Origin: Armigeres subalbatus
Lineage: Eukaryota; Arthropoda; Insecta; Diptera; Culicidae
DNA: 64,000 bases
Assembly (NCBI RefSeq): GCF_024139115.2
Contig: NW_026943222.1
Span: 434,001 to 498,000, forward strand
Reading direction: 5' to 3'
Below are positions 37,733 to 46,861 of this stretch, piece after piece (position 1 is the stretch's first letter; every line of letters starts with the position of its first letter). The notes under the pieces were generated by a model. That model was not told the origin of the DNA and did not search any database. It saw only the letters and a list, made by a program, of their open reading frames with translations. The position numbers and the translations under genes were made by a program.

Positions 37733-38207
37733 TGTAACTGCACCACGTTACTATTATTTTATATCAACTGGAGATGCTCAAGCAACATGAAACAAATAAC
37801 AAATTAAAATAATGCACGTTCTCTCCCGGTGCTCTGAGAGAGACGGCTAGGTGGTGCCCACTACGGGAAATGACGGTCAAACCCCGCAAATACGTTTGAT
37901 TTGCGTTTTGCATTTTGTCTACAACAGTCAAGGAGTTGATGCATAGCTCATACATAGCTCTATTTGGTGTAGGATTCTTATCTTATTTGGGCACCTCGAA
38001 TCAATTAACTCCATTTAGCATCAACGATTCGATGTCTGTGTCTGGAACAAACTTGGGACAAATCACAACTACATATTTTATTGCCTACTTTCAGGCTTTC
38101 CTCTTCAGTCCAGACACTGAATCAACAAATAAAACATACACAAAATAGCACAAATGACAAATGACAGACTCGATCGAATATTTACAACTATTTGAACAAC
38201 ATAAACA
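37733..38207 (-). repeat. LTR copy C (uninterrupted, 475 bp)
   Basis: Begins TGTAACTGCACCACGTTACT and ends AACAACATAAACA next to the GGTA flank. It has a deletion of CATCAGCCAAAT-type sequence relative to A and B. The 77-109-codon open frames within it occur in corresponding positions of all three copies but do not look coding. Confidence 0.75.
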
Positions 38208-38545
38208 GGTATCCGCCGAAGGGGATGCAAATCCTTGGTAGCTGGTCAGTAGGGTGCGGAAGTCGAACACCCCTCGACCTGCGAAAAAGGTGAGAGACAG
38301 AGGCGAGGCCTTGCTGGTGAAAATCGACAAGGACAAATACGCCGATGTCCTCAAATCGCTGCGAGCGGCCGATAGCCTATCGGCCCTGGGCCAGGACGTG
38401 CACAGCGTCAGACGTACCAAGAACGGTGAAATGATCTTGGTACTGAAGCGTGGCGCGAAATCCAGCGGGGTAGCTTACAAAAAGTTTGCCCAGAAGGTCT
38501 TGGGTGACGACGCTCAGGTCAGGTCGTTGGGTGCGGAAGTGACTC
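38208..38545 (+). pseudogene. R1-like LINE ORF1, continuation after the insertion
   Basis: Joining 31410 to 38211 restores a continuous frame (QPLVSAEGDANPW, then one TAG stop). It then reads RKSNTPRPAKKVRDRGEALL and the conserved domain KYADVLKSLRAADSLSALGQ, GEMILVLKRG and KKFAQKVLGDDAQVRSLGAE. This parallels the N1/N2 domain (KYSDVLKAMR, GEMILELKRG, KKLAEEVLGE). The match ends at about 38545, before any zinc knuckle, so the 3' part of this LINE copy is missing. Confidence 0.7.
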
Positions 38546-38663
38546 GAATTTTGACTCGAAATTTTGATATATATTGTTAAAAACCAGATAATTCCACTAG
38601 CGGCGATGATGTCTTTCTCTAAACAATCGATGCACATTGCTTCAGCGTAAGAGAATCTAACTA

Positions 38664-39198
38664 GGGGAAGGAGGGGCAATATGCCCTAGCTAAGCATAGA
38701 CTGCTTCTATGCCTTAGCTATAACGATTTTCATGGGTGTTTCTACCTCACGCAACAATTAAACAATATAGCTACTTGATGCCTTTCAAAAATTGTCAAAA
38801 ATCTCAATCATATTGATAATATTCACATTTCAAAAAAGTGGTGATATTCTGTTGCCGGAAAACTCATGAGGCAAAACGCCTTTTAGCTGGCAGCTCCTAG
38901 GGAACAAAGCACCATGCGTCGGCGAATCAGCATTCTGGTATGGATAGTACGTGGAGACGCAAGTACATTGTAGGTTATTGCCACTAGGGCGTTTTGCCTC
39001 GCCAAAATGTTAGATGTTTCTTCAAAATGTGGAAATTTTCGGTTTTTCCGACCTTCCCATGCACTATTTTGAAACTTTTTTCGCCTAACCTACATAATTT
39101 CAGATCTAGTTTTGTTACGGTCATCTTAATGACGGTAAATATGAGGGAAACCACAAAAGGCGTTTTGCCTCGGGGGGGCGTTTTGGGGCCTCTTCCCC
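38664..39198. mobile_element. 535-bp MITE with TA duplication
   Basis: The left end GGGGAAGGAGGGGCAATATG is similar, inverted, to the right end GGGGCCTCTTCCCC, with TA on both sides (38662-38663 and 39199-39200). GCGTTTTGCCTC words recur within. The arms are only partly complementary, so the element is old or its ends are short. Confidence 0.65.
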
Positions 39199-39240
39199 TA
39201 TAATTGCCTTCCTTGAGGCGTTTGAATACGCTATCCACCT

Positions 39241-39632
39241 TATTGGCGCTTTGATGTTGCATGAAAAAGAAGAAGAAGCAGAAAGATGATAATCGAAAAA
39301 GTCTCCACGGCAAACCATATGAAGAAGTTTTTAAAACTCTTCTCAAAAATTCTAAAAGAAATTTAATAAAAAACGGTTAGCAGTACGGGGTTCGACTTTT
39401 CTTTTACTGTATCAGAAACACAATATTTCTTTTCAAAATTTTATTTTGTAATATTACACTTAAAACACAGTATAAGAAAAGTCCAACCCCGTACTGCTTA
39501 CCGTTTTTAATTAAATTGCTTTCAGAATTTTTGAGAAGAGTTTTAAAAACTTCTTCGTATGGTTTGCCGTGGAGATTTTTTCGATTATCATCTTTCTGCT
39601 TATTCTTCTTCGTGCAACATCAAAGCGCCAAT
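39241..39632. repeat. 392-bp inverted repeat with ~170-bp arms
   Basis: TATTGGCGCTTTGATGTTGC is matched by GCAACATCAAAGCGCCAAT at the far end. The arms match over about 170 bp through GGTTTGCCGTGGAGA and AGTACGGGGTT segments, leaving a spacer of about 56 AT-rich bases. Probably a fold-back MITE; no clear target duplication. Confidence 0.85.
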
Positions 39633-39652
39633 CGGTTCTACATGTAGCAGTA

Positions 39653-39780
39653 CTCGTTTTAAAAATATGAAAAAAGCTATGACTTCCCTTACGTGGGGGG
39701 GGGGGTATATTTGTCGAGAAAGGCGGCGTTTTAAAAATATGAAAAAGCTATGACTTCACTTACGGGGGGGGGGGGTATAT
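39653..39780. repeat. ~72-bp tandem duplication with long G tracts
   Basis: Two copies of TTTTAAAAATATGAAAAAGC followed by TATGACTTC and a run of 11-13 G before TATATTT. The G runs could form quadruplex-prone or slippage-prone DNA. Confidence 0.85.
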
Positions 39781-39825
39781 TTACAAAACAATTAAAAAAA
39801 TGATCACCCAACCTCGAACATCCGT

Positions 39826-40120
39826 ACGGGAAGCCAAAATTGAGTAAGTAGGGTCGAAGTAGTTTGCCTTTACTCCCATGTTAAAAAAGTACCCAACGGA
39901 AAATTTATTTACCCAAATGTAAGTTTAATTCACTCAATTTCGACCTCAGGTAATAAAACTCAAAATTGGCTTTCCGCATTGAACTGGCGTCGTTGGATTG
40001 TTTGGCTCTTTTGTTTTTGACAACAAAAGAAAGAGTGGATGAAAGGGAAGAGAAAAAATAACTCAAAAGTAAGTTTAAAAATACTCAATTTTGGGTACTT
40101 TTTTTCTTCCGTGTAAGGAT
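39826..40120. mobile_element. Probable fold-back MITE
   Basis: Inverted words pair across the segment: GGGAAGCCAAAATTGAGTAA (left) with CTCAAAATTGGCTTTCC and with TACTCAATTTTGGG (right), plus GTCGAAGT with ACTTCGAC-like TTTCGACC. TACCCAA and CTCAATTT occur several times. The ends are uncertain. Confidence 0.55.
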
Positions 40121-40163
40121 GGCATAGCTGTATAAAAAAAAAAAAGTTTAAGAACCAACCTTA

Positions 40164-40853
40164 TTCGTTTAACAACTCTAATACTTCTCGAAAATCTCCT
40201 TTTGCTTCGCATTCATCGGTATCGTACATTTCACAATTGTACTTTTCTATCATGTCTGGTGGAATTTCAACAGAATCCGGGCTGCCGTGTACTTTCAGCC
40301 AATCCTTCGTGCGGAAGATTCCGACCTTAGATCTATTGCGGAACTTGTTGCGTAGCTTTGTTTTGTTCAAATTTTGTGCCGAAAAAAATCTGGCTGCAGT
40401 ATAGATACAAAATTGCCTTCATCAATTTTGTCATCAATAGAAACTTAATTTTTCTATCATTCGTTTGCATATTGAATATTTTCAGCCAAAGTTCCTCGTC
40501 GCTGGTATGTTCAGAGAGGCCAAGTGCTTTGAAATCTAGGCACCTAATTTCGTTAAATTCATTGTCGATATCCTGCCATTCGTTTGTGAGGATCACCGTA
40601 GGAAAGTGCTTAAGTACCGTACTCAGACTAACGCCCTTTTCCGAAATAATAGCACTTGGCGTCAAAATCGTCGAAATCGTTGAAATCGATTCAACATTTG
40701 TTGAACTTTGTAAAAACGCGTACATCTATTCTTAACGTTGATTAATCTTTCGGAGTCGGTATTGTGAGAAGATGGATCTAGCACTGCTGCCATCTTCTTC
40801 TTCGTTTTCTTCAATGGCTCTACATTCCAACTGGAACTTGGCCTGCTTTTCAA
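40164..40853 (-). pseudogene. hAT-type transposase-derived gene remnant (second family)
   Basis: Minus-strand frames in order: SERLINVKNRCTRFYKVQQM (about 40790), VLKHFPTVILTNEWQDIDNE (about 40600), DEELWLKIFNMQTND, then MTKLMKAILYL. A frameshift follows and the sequence goes on as AARFFSAQNLNKTKLRNKF (about 40395-40335). It ends with an acidic tail (EVLELLNE, stop at about 40161). The LNKTKLRNK motif after a (V/F)FS segment is the hAT dimerisation signature of the ZMYM/SCAND3-like hAT group, which differs from the element at 31884. The segment has at least two frame changes, so it is probably dead. No BED finger, triad or flanking TIR was found. Confidence 0.6.
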
Positions 40854-41254
40854 ATTAGTATTCTATTAGCATTAGCATTCTTTAATTGAAAGCTTTTTCT
40901 ATGCCCGCCATTCCATGAGTATGTATCTTGTGTGACAAGTACAAGGATACACTATGCCCAGGGTGGCGAGAAAGTTTCCAACTCGAAAACATCCTAGACC
41001 GGACAGAGAATGGAAATCGCCATCTCCGGATTGGCAATCCTATGTCTTTACTCGTAAGGATGTTGGACACTGCTGCCATCTTAACGCCCAGGTAAACTTC
41101 TCTCGGCGGTATAATTTCACTCGGAGGGAGTCGAATGTCAGAGATTTTACACGATTTCACTGCTTCGAATTTAACGAAACAACTCAACAGTTGTTTATTT
41201 TTCCTCGTGAATGTTCATTTCAATGTAGCGATAAAACTCCTGGTTGCTCGGACT

Positions 41255-41365
41255 TCTTCTTCTTCTTATTGGCATTACATCCCCACACTGGGACAGAGCC
41301 GCCTCGCAGCTTATGGTTCATTAAGTACTTCCACAGTTATTAACTGCGAGGATATTGTTAAGCTA
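41255..41365 (+). repeat. Dispersed mosquito repeat (CATCCCCACACTGGGACAGA type)
   Basis: CTTCTTCTTCTTATTGGCAT, then CATCCCCACACTGGGACAGA and CTTCCACAGTTATTAACTGC. I recognise these words as a very common interspersed sequence of Aedes-type genomes. Its class (SINE or LINE tail) cannot be decided from this copy. Confidence 0.5.
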
Positions 41366-41366
41366 A

Positions 41367-41530
41367 TACAACACGGCAGACTACGGTGGGCTGCCAAGCG
41401 AAGATAATATTTAGTAGAGAACCCGGAAGAGGCCGTAGGCTTCGTGGAAGGTCGCGTACACGATGGCTTTTTGCAGTTGAAGAGGGCCTGAGGGAACCGG
41501 AAGAAGCTGAACAGCGTATTTCATCTAATG
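41367..41530 (+). pseudogene. RTE-like LINE ORF2 C-terminal tail
   Basis: Frames read GRLRWAAKRR, then after a shift GRGRRLRGRSRTRWLFAVEE with GLREPEEAE. This resembles the C-terminal end of endonuclease-RT proteins of RTE-type LINEs (RLRWxGH...GRRxRGRPRTRW). The GH and the cysteine positions are lost. Confidence 0.55.
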
Positions 41531-41546
41531 GCCATCCGGGTCACGA

Positions 41547-41850
41547 GTGCGTACTGAACCGTTTCGTCGGAGGCAGTTTGCGTTATCGCAGGGATGATTC
41601 CAATCTGCATAACCCTAGCAGAGGATATCGAGTGCTATCAACGGAGAGATACCAGAAATGTGAGGAGGGCGGTGAGACTGGATACTATGATGAAGTGGCA
41701 GCAGGAGTGGGACAATGAGGATAATGGCTCATCCCCAATGTGTCGACGTGGGTGAGCAGGGAGCATGGTGTGGTGAACTATTATTTTACACAGTTCCTGT
41801 CCGGACACGGTTGTTTCCGCCAATATTTGCACCGGTGTGGCCATGCGTCA
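41547..41850 (+). pseudogene. R1-like LINE ORF2, RT-thumb to C-terminus (5' part)
   Basis: Reads AVCVIAGMIPICITLAEDIE, CYQRRDTRNVRRAV and MMKWQQEWDN. After frameshifts it shows the typical end ...FLSGHGCFRQYLHR and CGHASSPF. This is the stretch after the RT palm in R1/LOA-like ORF2. The ORF is cut at CCA TTC T by LINE N2 and resumes at 43591 with GC CCG GCG TGT. Confidence 0.7.
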
Positions 41851-42539
41851 TCACCATTCTCTTTTTTTTTCTTCCTAAACAATGGAGGGGGAATCTGCAC
41901 AACAGACATCCTGGGTTGACTAGGAAGTGCGGGGTTAGGGATCACCGAGGGAGGCAAGACTACATTCCCGACCCGCTAAACCGTTTCCATTGCCGCCAAG
42001 CCCCTTCGGTACAACCAGAAAGTAATGCTTCAAAGGGGGGCCAGTGCACAACGCACCCTCGAGGTTAGCTGCGTGTCCTTACAGTACCGAACATCGTAAC
42101 TCGCTTTTTTAGAAGAACACCATGGTATCGTGCCAGCGCGTTGCCGGCTTTCCAGGTGGCCTTACCACGTCCTATGTCCTCGGAAGGTGGGCAGGGTCGA
42201 CTTCGCGCCTGCTTCCCTCTGCGCGACTTGTATCAAGAATGATGATGCCGCGTGCACCCCAAATTGACCTTTCTGCGATAGGGCCTATTCGCCAGCACAC
42301 AGAGGGACTTGCCGACGCAGTGCCTACGCCTGCCCCAGCCTTGACGAGGACCCCTTTCCGTCCTCGGGCTCGGAACTCGCCCGGTTGACCAACGCCGCGA
42401 AAGCGACGATACCATGTTGTTCTTCGCGCGGCCACTTGTTCGGTAAAAGGATCGAGTTCGACCACAGAGCATGACCTTCGGTATGACCCATGAAGCCGAC
42501 TCCGATCCCTTGGACCACCTCTTATTTGCGCCTGAACTA

Positions 42540-42808
42540 GCCATCCTTGAGTCCACGCGCCACCTTCTATGTAGCTCCGAGACGATTTGGGCGATAGTCG
42601 ATAAAACGGCGTTCCAGCCAACTTCATCTTTACACATCCTCCGAACTAGGTTGTCCGGGGTAGTGTCCAGACCACATGTGGCAAGCATGTGGTCACGGAT
42701 TGCGCGAAAACGTGAGCACACGAACAACACGTGTTCCGCCGTTTCCTCTAAACCTGCGCACACCAAACACTCGGGCGAGGCCGAGCAAGCCAGCTGCGTA
42801 ACCTGCAT
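42540..42808 (-). pseudogene. N2 ORF2 C-terminal finger region
   Basis: Reads MQVTQLACSASPECLVCAGL, then EETAEHVLFVCSRF, an intact C-x2-C...H...C pattern. It is followed by MLATCGLDTTPDNLVRRMCK and IAQIVSELHRRW, the conserved helical tail of R1/LOA-like ORF2. Everything N-terminal to it is missing. The open frame then continues through the 3' UTR by chance. Confidence 0.75.
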
Positions 42809-42837
42809 TTTGATTTATTTATTTCATAACAATTTAT

Positions 42838-43580
42838 TTATGCAGCACGCTTAAATGCCGGGCACATCGAACCCCCCATGGGGTGCTTGCTGTTCACAGC
42901 TTTGCTGGAACAAATCAAACAATTGGGAGGGTTCGTGCAGCATTGTGCCTTATGTCCCTCCAATCCGCAGCGTCGGCAGAGATTGCTTCTGTCAGGGCCT
43001 TTGCAGTCCCATTGCTTGTGCCCCGGTTCCAGGCACTTGAAGCAAACTTCGGGTTGCTCGTATATGCGCACAGGGCATACCGACCATCCCACTTTGACGC
43101 TTCCTAACTTGACTACCTTGGAGGCGTCCGCTGCAGATAGCCGAACCAATGCTACCTGCGTCCCTGCCGGACCTTTCCGTAGCCGAACGGCTGCGGTGGG
43201 CGTCTCCACTTCACACTGTCGCCGCAGTGCCGTGACGAGCTCTTCGACTTCGGTGATCTCGTCCAGGTCTTTAACCCTTAGATTCACTTCCGTCGTGAGT
43301 GCCCTCACCTTGACCGTCTCGCCTAGGACTTCCTCCGCCAACTTCTTGTAGGCGGCGCCCTTTTGCGAGACGCCCCGCTTCAGCTCGAGGATCATCTCGC
43401 CCATCCGGGTACGTCTTATTCGACGTACGTCGGCGCCGAGTTCACCGAGCTTGACGTCACTCCTCATCGCCTTCAAGACGTCCGAGTACTACTTAGTCTC
43501 GTCCGCCGTGATGACTAGGGCATCGCCCCTGGAGTGATTGGCGCCTACCCTAGACTTCTTGCTACCCTCATTCGCCTGGG
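42838..43580 (-). pseudogene. N2 ORF1 (gag-like) with three zinc knuckles
   Basis: The frame opens at the 5' truncation (ATQANEGSKKSRVGANHSRG), then DALVITADETK, a TAG stop at 43491-43489, then YSDVLKAMRSDVKLGELGAD. The uninterrupted part (43476-42838) has GEMILELKRG, a ~90-residue domain, then knuckles CFKCLEPGHKQWDC and CRRCGLEGHKAQCC (both C-x2-C-x4-H-x4-C), and a third CLICSSKAVNSKHPMGGSMC. It ends CPAFKRAA. The knuckles bind nucleic acid in LINE ORF1 proteins. Apart from the stop and the 5' loss, this is the best-preserved protein in the window. Confidence 0.8.
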
Positions 43581-43850
43581 TCGCCATTCTGCCCGGCGTG
43601 TATCAACGTAGAGGAGACTCCAGAGCACGTGGTATTCGACCGAGGTTTGCGGAGGCACGTAGAAGAATGCCTGCAATAAGGGCGAACAACATCGCAGAGC
43701 GAATGTGTCGTGATAAAGGTAAGCAGAGTCGTGACGCAAATACTGTCAGAGCTGCAGCGTTTATGGAGATAGGACCAGCAAATAAGCGTCGGTTCGGAGG
43801 GAAATCCAGCACAGTGTTGCAGTCGCAGAGATAAGCATATCCATTATAAT
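43581..43850 (+). pseudogene. R1-like LINE ORF2 C-terminus (3' part, after N2)
   Basis: Removing 41861-43590 joins CATCACCATTCT to GCCCGGCGTGTATC and gives SSPFCPACINVEETPEHVVF, the C-terminal CCHC-type finger. A frame change then leads to RFAEARRRMPAIRANNIAER. The sequence is degraded beyond 43750. This confirms both the host ORF and the exact insertion point of N2. Confidence 0.75.
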
Positions 43851-44649
43851 CAAAGCTTACGCTTACAAACTTATAAACTTCAATAATGCAGACCCGATTT
43901 TCTCTGTACAGCTGGCGACGTCCTTACGAATGTATTTATATTGTAATAGTTCTCTCGTCTACTAAAGCGCTCGGAACCGAAACAGCTGTCATACATGAAG
44001 GAGTTTTAAAAAAAGGAGAGTATGTATAATTTTCGGTTTTAAAACACTCCTAGAACTAATCATTTTGATATCCTCGTACAAAAAGTCATATTTTAAAATG
44101 ATGGAAAAAACCTCGAATTCCCCTAAATTTCCCAGTTCCAAAATATGCAGAGCAATCCTTAGCCCTTCCTCTGTCTAACTCATGGAGAAATGGATCCCCT
44201 TTTTTCCTTTCAAAAATACAGCCATTGAAAATGGCGGACTTTTTCATTGAAGGTTAGATATCTCTGCAATCCACCAATGTATTAACTCGGCTGTATAACC
44301 AAAGCATGCATTTTTATGCTCTAAAACTTTGTAGAAGACATCATTTCAATAAAACTAAAAAGTTACAATCAAAATATTGATTTTTTAGGGTCACCCTAAC
44401 ATAATTATTTAAAATAATTATTACAAACAACATATAACAATGGTTTCTTCAGCAAAGTGCCTTTAAATTAAATAAGGAACAACTTTCTAGAACATTGTAA
44501 ATGCGAAAATTAGAAATATAGAAGTTAATAATTTTATCTCAAAATGTAGTGGGACCACCCTATTGTAACAAACTTCAAAATAAAGCTTAAATAATATGCT
44601 TTGACTTTGCTGAAGACTTTTCGTTCCTAAAATATATAGTTAGGAAGTT
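43851..44649. other. 0.8 kb AT-rich, no recognisable gene
   Basis: AT-rich sequence without long open frames or clear tandem structure. A short palindrome TTAGGGTCACCCTAA occurs at about 44387, and a related GGACCACCCTA word near 44552 could mark ends of an old MITE. Confidence 0.35.
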
Positions 44650-45156
44650 TGTGGCACGACCGCCGAGGGATCGAGACAACGTAGCAGTGGATCATAGCAA
44701 GCCAGTCGGCGAACTGCGAAGCTAGGGGCCGGAATTTTAGAAGAAGTCCATTAGCACAGCCACAACCTGTTCAGTACGAAGGACCAATTTATGTTAGGCA
44801 ATGAACATAAGACACTATTGGCGGAGCAAATGGACTGTATTGGATCACACCTCACTAAAGGAATAGACACAACTGCTTTTCAAATTCCTTTATTTATTCT
44901 AAATCACACTTAACTATTGACCGTTGTTCGCCGGGTCTTAAACAACTGTCTTTGCTATTGATAATGCGCACGCTTTTATACTTGCTACATGACAACGATG
45001 GTAATGAAAAGAATCTTCTAGAGGCTATGTCGCGATGAATGGAATAATCTAGAATGATCTCTAACTAGGGATGTTCTAGAAATTCTGATGAAACAACATG
45101 GTGAATATTGTGGAATATTCCATCCCGTTCTATGCTGCGTAGGATCCGAATGTACA
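44650..45156 (-). mobile_element. Possible solo LTR
   Basis: Read on the minus strand, the segment begins TGTACATTCGGATCC and ends GTGCCACA. It contains a TATA box (AGTATAAAAGCG, about 44980) and, about 100 bp downstream, AATAAATAAAG, a polyadenylation signal. This is the promoter-to-poly(A) order of an LTR. No second copy or clear duplication is visible; a Tc1 element has inserted right at one end. Confidence 0.4.
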
Positions 45157-45158
45157 TA

Positions 45159-46861
45159 CAGTGGGTCCAAAAAGTATTCGTCTAGCTGTATATTCTTCAG
45201 TAAAATGTAAAACTTAGGCGTGATAGAAGTGAAATCAAAAAACTTTCTTCTAAATTTGGTAGAAAACTTATCAACACATGATTATTATTCAAAAACAAAT
45301 AGAAATTTCAATTACTTTTTCTGGTATGTAGAGAATATCTAAATTTCGTCAATTTCGCTCGCTCAAAAAGTATTCGTCTATTCAGAAAATAATCGAGTAA
45401 AACACGAATATAATAGTTTTATTCGCATGTAGTTACACTAGCACACTTTAGTGATGTCTAGCAACATTTTTGTCAATATTCAATGACAGATCAAATAATG
45501 TTTTTGTTTTGTTTGAACTTGGCGCGGAAAATAGAAGCACCATGGGTGGGAAAAGTAAAAAGATGAGTCCAAATGAAAAAAAAACTTATTCTACGCCTGC
45601 ATAATTAGTGCAAGTTGACTTATGACTTGGCAAGAAATGTGGGTAGATCAAGGGTAGCAAGAATTCAACCATTTAATTGGTGATTGATCGCATCAGCGCC
45701 ACAAAAATCTATCAAAACAAATAACAGAGTGGTCATCAGCGATGGTAAACTGATAACGATGAGCGATTTATTGTGCGGAAAATAAAAAAAATCCTTAAAA
45801 ACGAGTTCACCCTTATAGGCAAGAGAGTTGGAGAGAAGAAGTGCTCAAATATGAATCAATACGAGCAGAAATACCTATGAAAAGTATGGGTATAATGGGC
45901 GAGTATCACGGAAGAAAATTCAAGTGAGCCATCAAATTATCAAAAACAGCTCGATTTCAGCTAAAAATATCGCTGGAAGAAGGATGACTTTCGGAATCAA
46001 GTCATGTTATCTGACGAAAGCAAGTACAGCATATTTGGATCAAATGGTCGATGTATGGTATGGCGGAAAATGAATATTGAGATACAGCCGCAGAATCTAT
46101 TTTGAGCAGTGAAGCATGGTGGGGGCTCCGTCATGGTCTCTGAGGTGCTTGAGCGCAACCAGTGCGGGAAAATTTCACATTATCGAAGGAATTATGTATC
46201 ACAAAATGTTCATCCGCATTTTGAAAGGAAATTTGAACGCCAGTGCTGAGAAATTGGGCTTACAGGGAACAAACATCTTACAGGGTGATAATTACCTCAA
46301 GCACACAGCCCAAAGTACTAAGCTGTAGCTACTCTATAATACCCAAATCAACTCAAAACGCCTCCTCAGATTCCAGATATGAATCCAATTTAACTCCATT
46401 GGAAGGTTCTGGACGACAAACTTTTCGTGAAATTCGTGAAACTCATATTTCCAACAACAATGAATTGAAATTAGTGTTGAAAGAAAAATGGAAGAATATT
46501 CCGTCCCCCATTACGGCTAATTTTGTCAGTTCCATGCCACAAGAACTACAGCCCGTCATAGATACACAGGGGAATCCAACGAAATATTGAATTCCATTCT
46601 ATAACTCCTGTTTTCGTTTCAAAAGCGCGCTAAACCTGACTAGACGAATACTTTTTGAGCCCGTATTTTATGAATTGTTATGTTTTGTTACCTTTGTTTT
46701 TGTTATTGTTTTATTTTTCTGTTTGATTTTAACAATAAAGATGAATTGAATTATTTACTACACAATGTAATCGATAGTTTTATTTTTTTGAGCTTACTAG
46801 ATTCTATCTTTGACATTTTCTAGAAAACACACAGCTAGACGAATACTTTTTGGACTCACTG
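45159..46861 (+). mobile_element. Tc1-like element, 1703 bp, TA duplication
   Basis: The ends are CAGTGGGTCCAAAAAGTATT and the inverse AATACTTTTTGGACTCACTG, with TA on both sides. Just inside, CGTCTAGCTGT is also inverted at the other end. The pair TCAAAAAGTATTCGTCTA (about 45362) and TAGACGAATACTTTTTGAG (about 46640) forms a second, inner inverted repeat. The length is normal for Tc1. It holds a broken plus-strand transposase. Confidence 0.93.
45542..46590 (+). pseudogene. Tc1-like transposase, inactivated (DD34E type)
   Basis: Likely start at ATGGGTGGGAAAAG (about 45542). Several stops and frameshifts follow. Recognisable blocks: VMLSDESKYSIFGSNGR, whose Asp (codon 46013-46015) is the first catalytic residue; KHGGGSVMV; SATSAGKFHIIEGIM; then LQGDNYLKHTA, where the second catalytic Asp (46287-46289) survives but DPKHTA has become YLKHTA. 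The block DMNPI is followed by TAA (46391-46393) where the catalytic Glu codon (GAA) would be. The spacing of about 34 residues fits DD34E. The C-terminal PQELQPVIDTQGNPTKY ends the frame at 46590. Confidence 0.88.

Larger units (their letters stand above)
31413..38207 (-). mobile_element. Tandem LTR-internal-LTR-internal-LTR unit (TRIM-like)
   Basis: Three copies of a ~475-500 bp LTR-like repeat (A, B and C) begin TGTAAC and end near AACAACATAAA(C)A. Two ~400-bp non-coding internal segments lie between them (35502-36292 with an insertion, and 37327-37732). The LINE ORF1 frame reads straight across if 31413-38207 is removed, and leaves GGTT/GGTA as a 4-bp duplication with one mismatch. On the minus strand each LTR ends GTTACA, and in the A/B copy this is followed after one base by TGGCGCCCAGC, a typical tRNA primer-binding form. 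The element is therefore read as minus-strand. No gag or pol is present. It is best described as a small non-autonomous LTR retrotransposon in tandem form; the superfamily is unknown. Confidence 0.7.
41861..43580 (-). mobile_element. LINE copy N2: RT-less R1-like element, 10-bp duplication
   Basis: A minus-strand 1720-bp insertion bounded by TCACCATTCT (41851-41860) and TCGCCATTCT (43581-43590), a 10-bp duplication with one mismatch. The 3' end is poly(A) (poly(T) at 41862-41870). The order is ORF1 C-terminal two-thirds, then after a short AT-rich linker the ORF2 C-terminal finger, then the 3' UTR. Endonuclease and RT are absent, with the same ORF1/ORF2 join as N1. The linker differs (N2 has about 29 extra bases with TAAATAAAT). 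It is 5'-truncated inside ORF1. The target duplication shows that this copy was inserted by target-primed reverse transcription. Confidence 0.85.
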
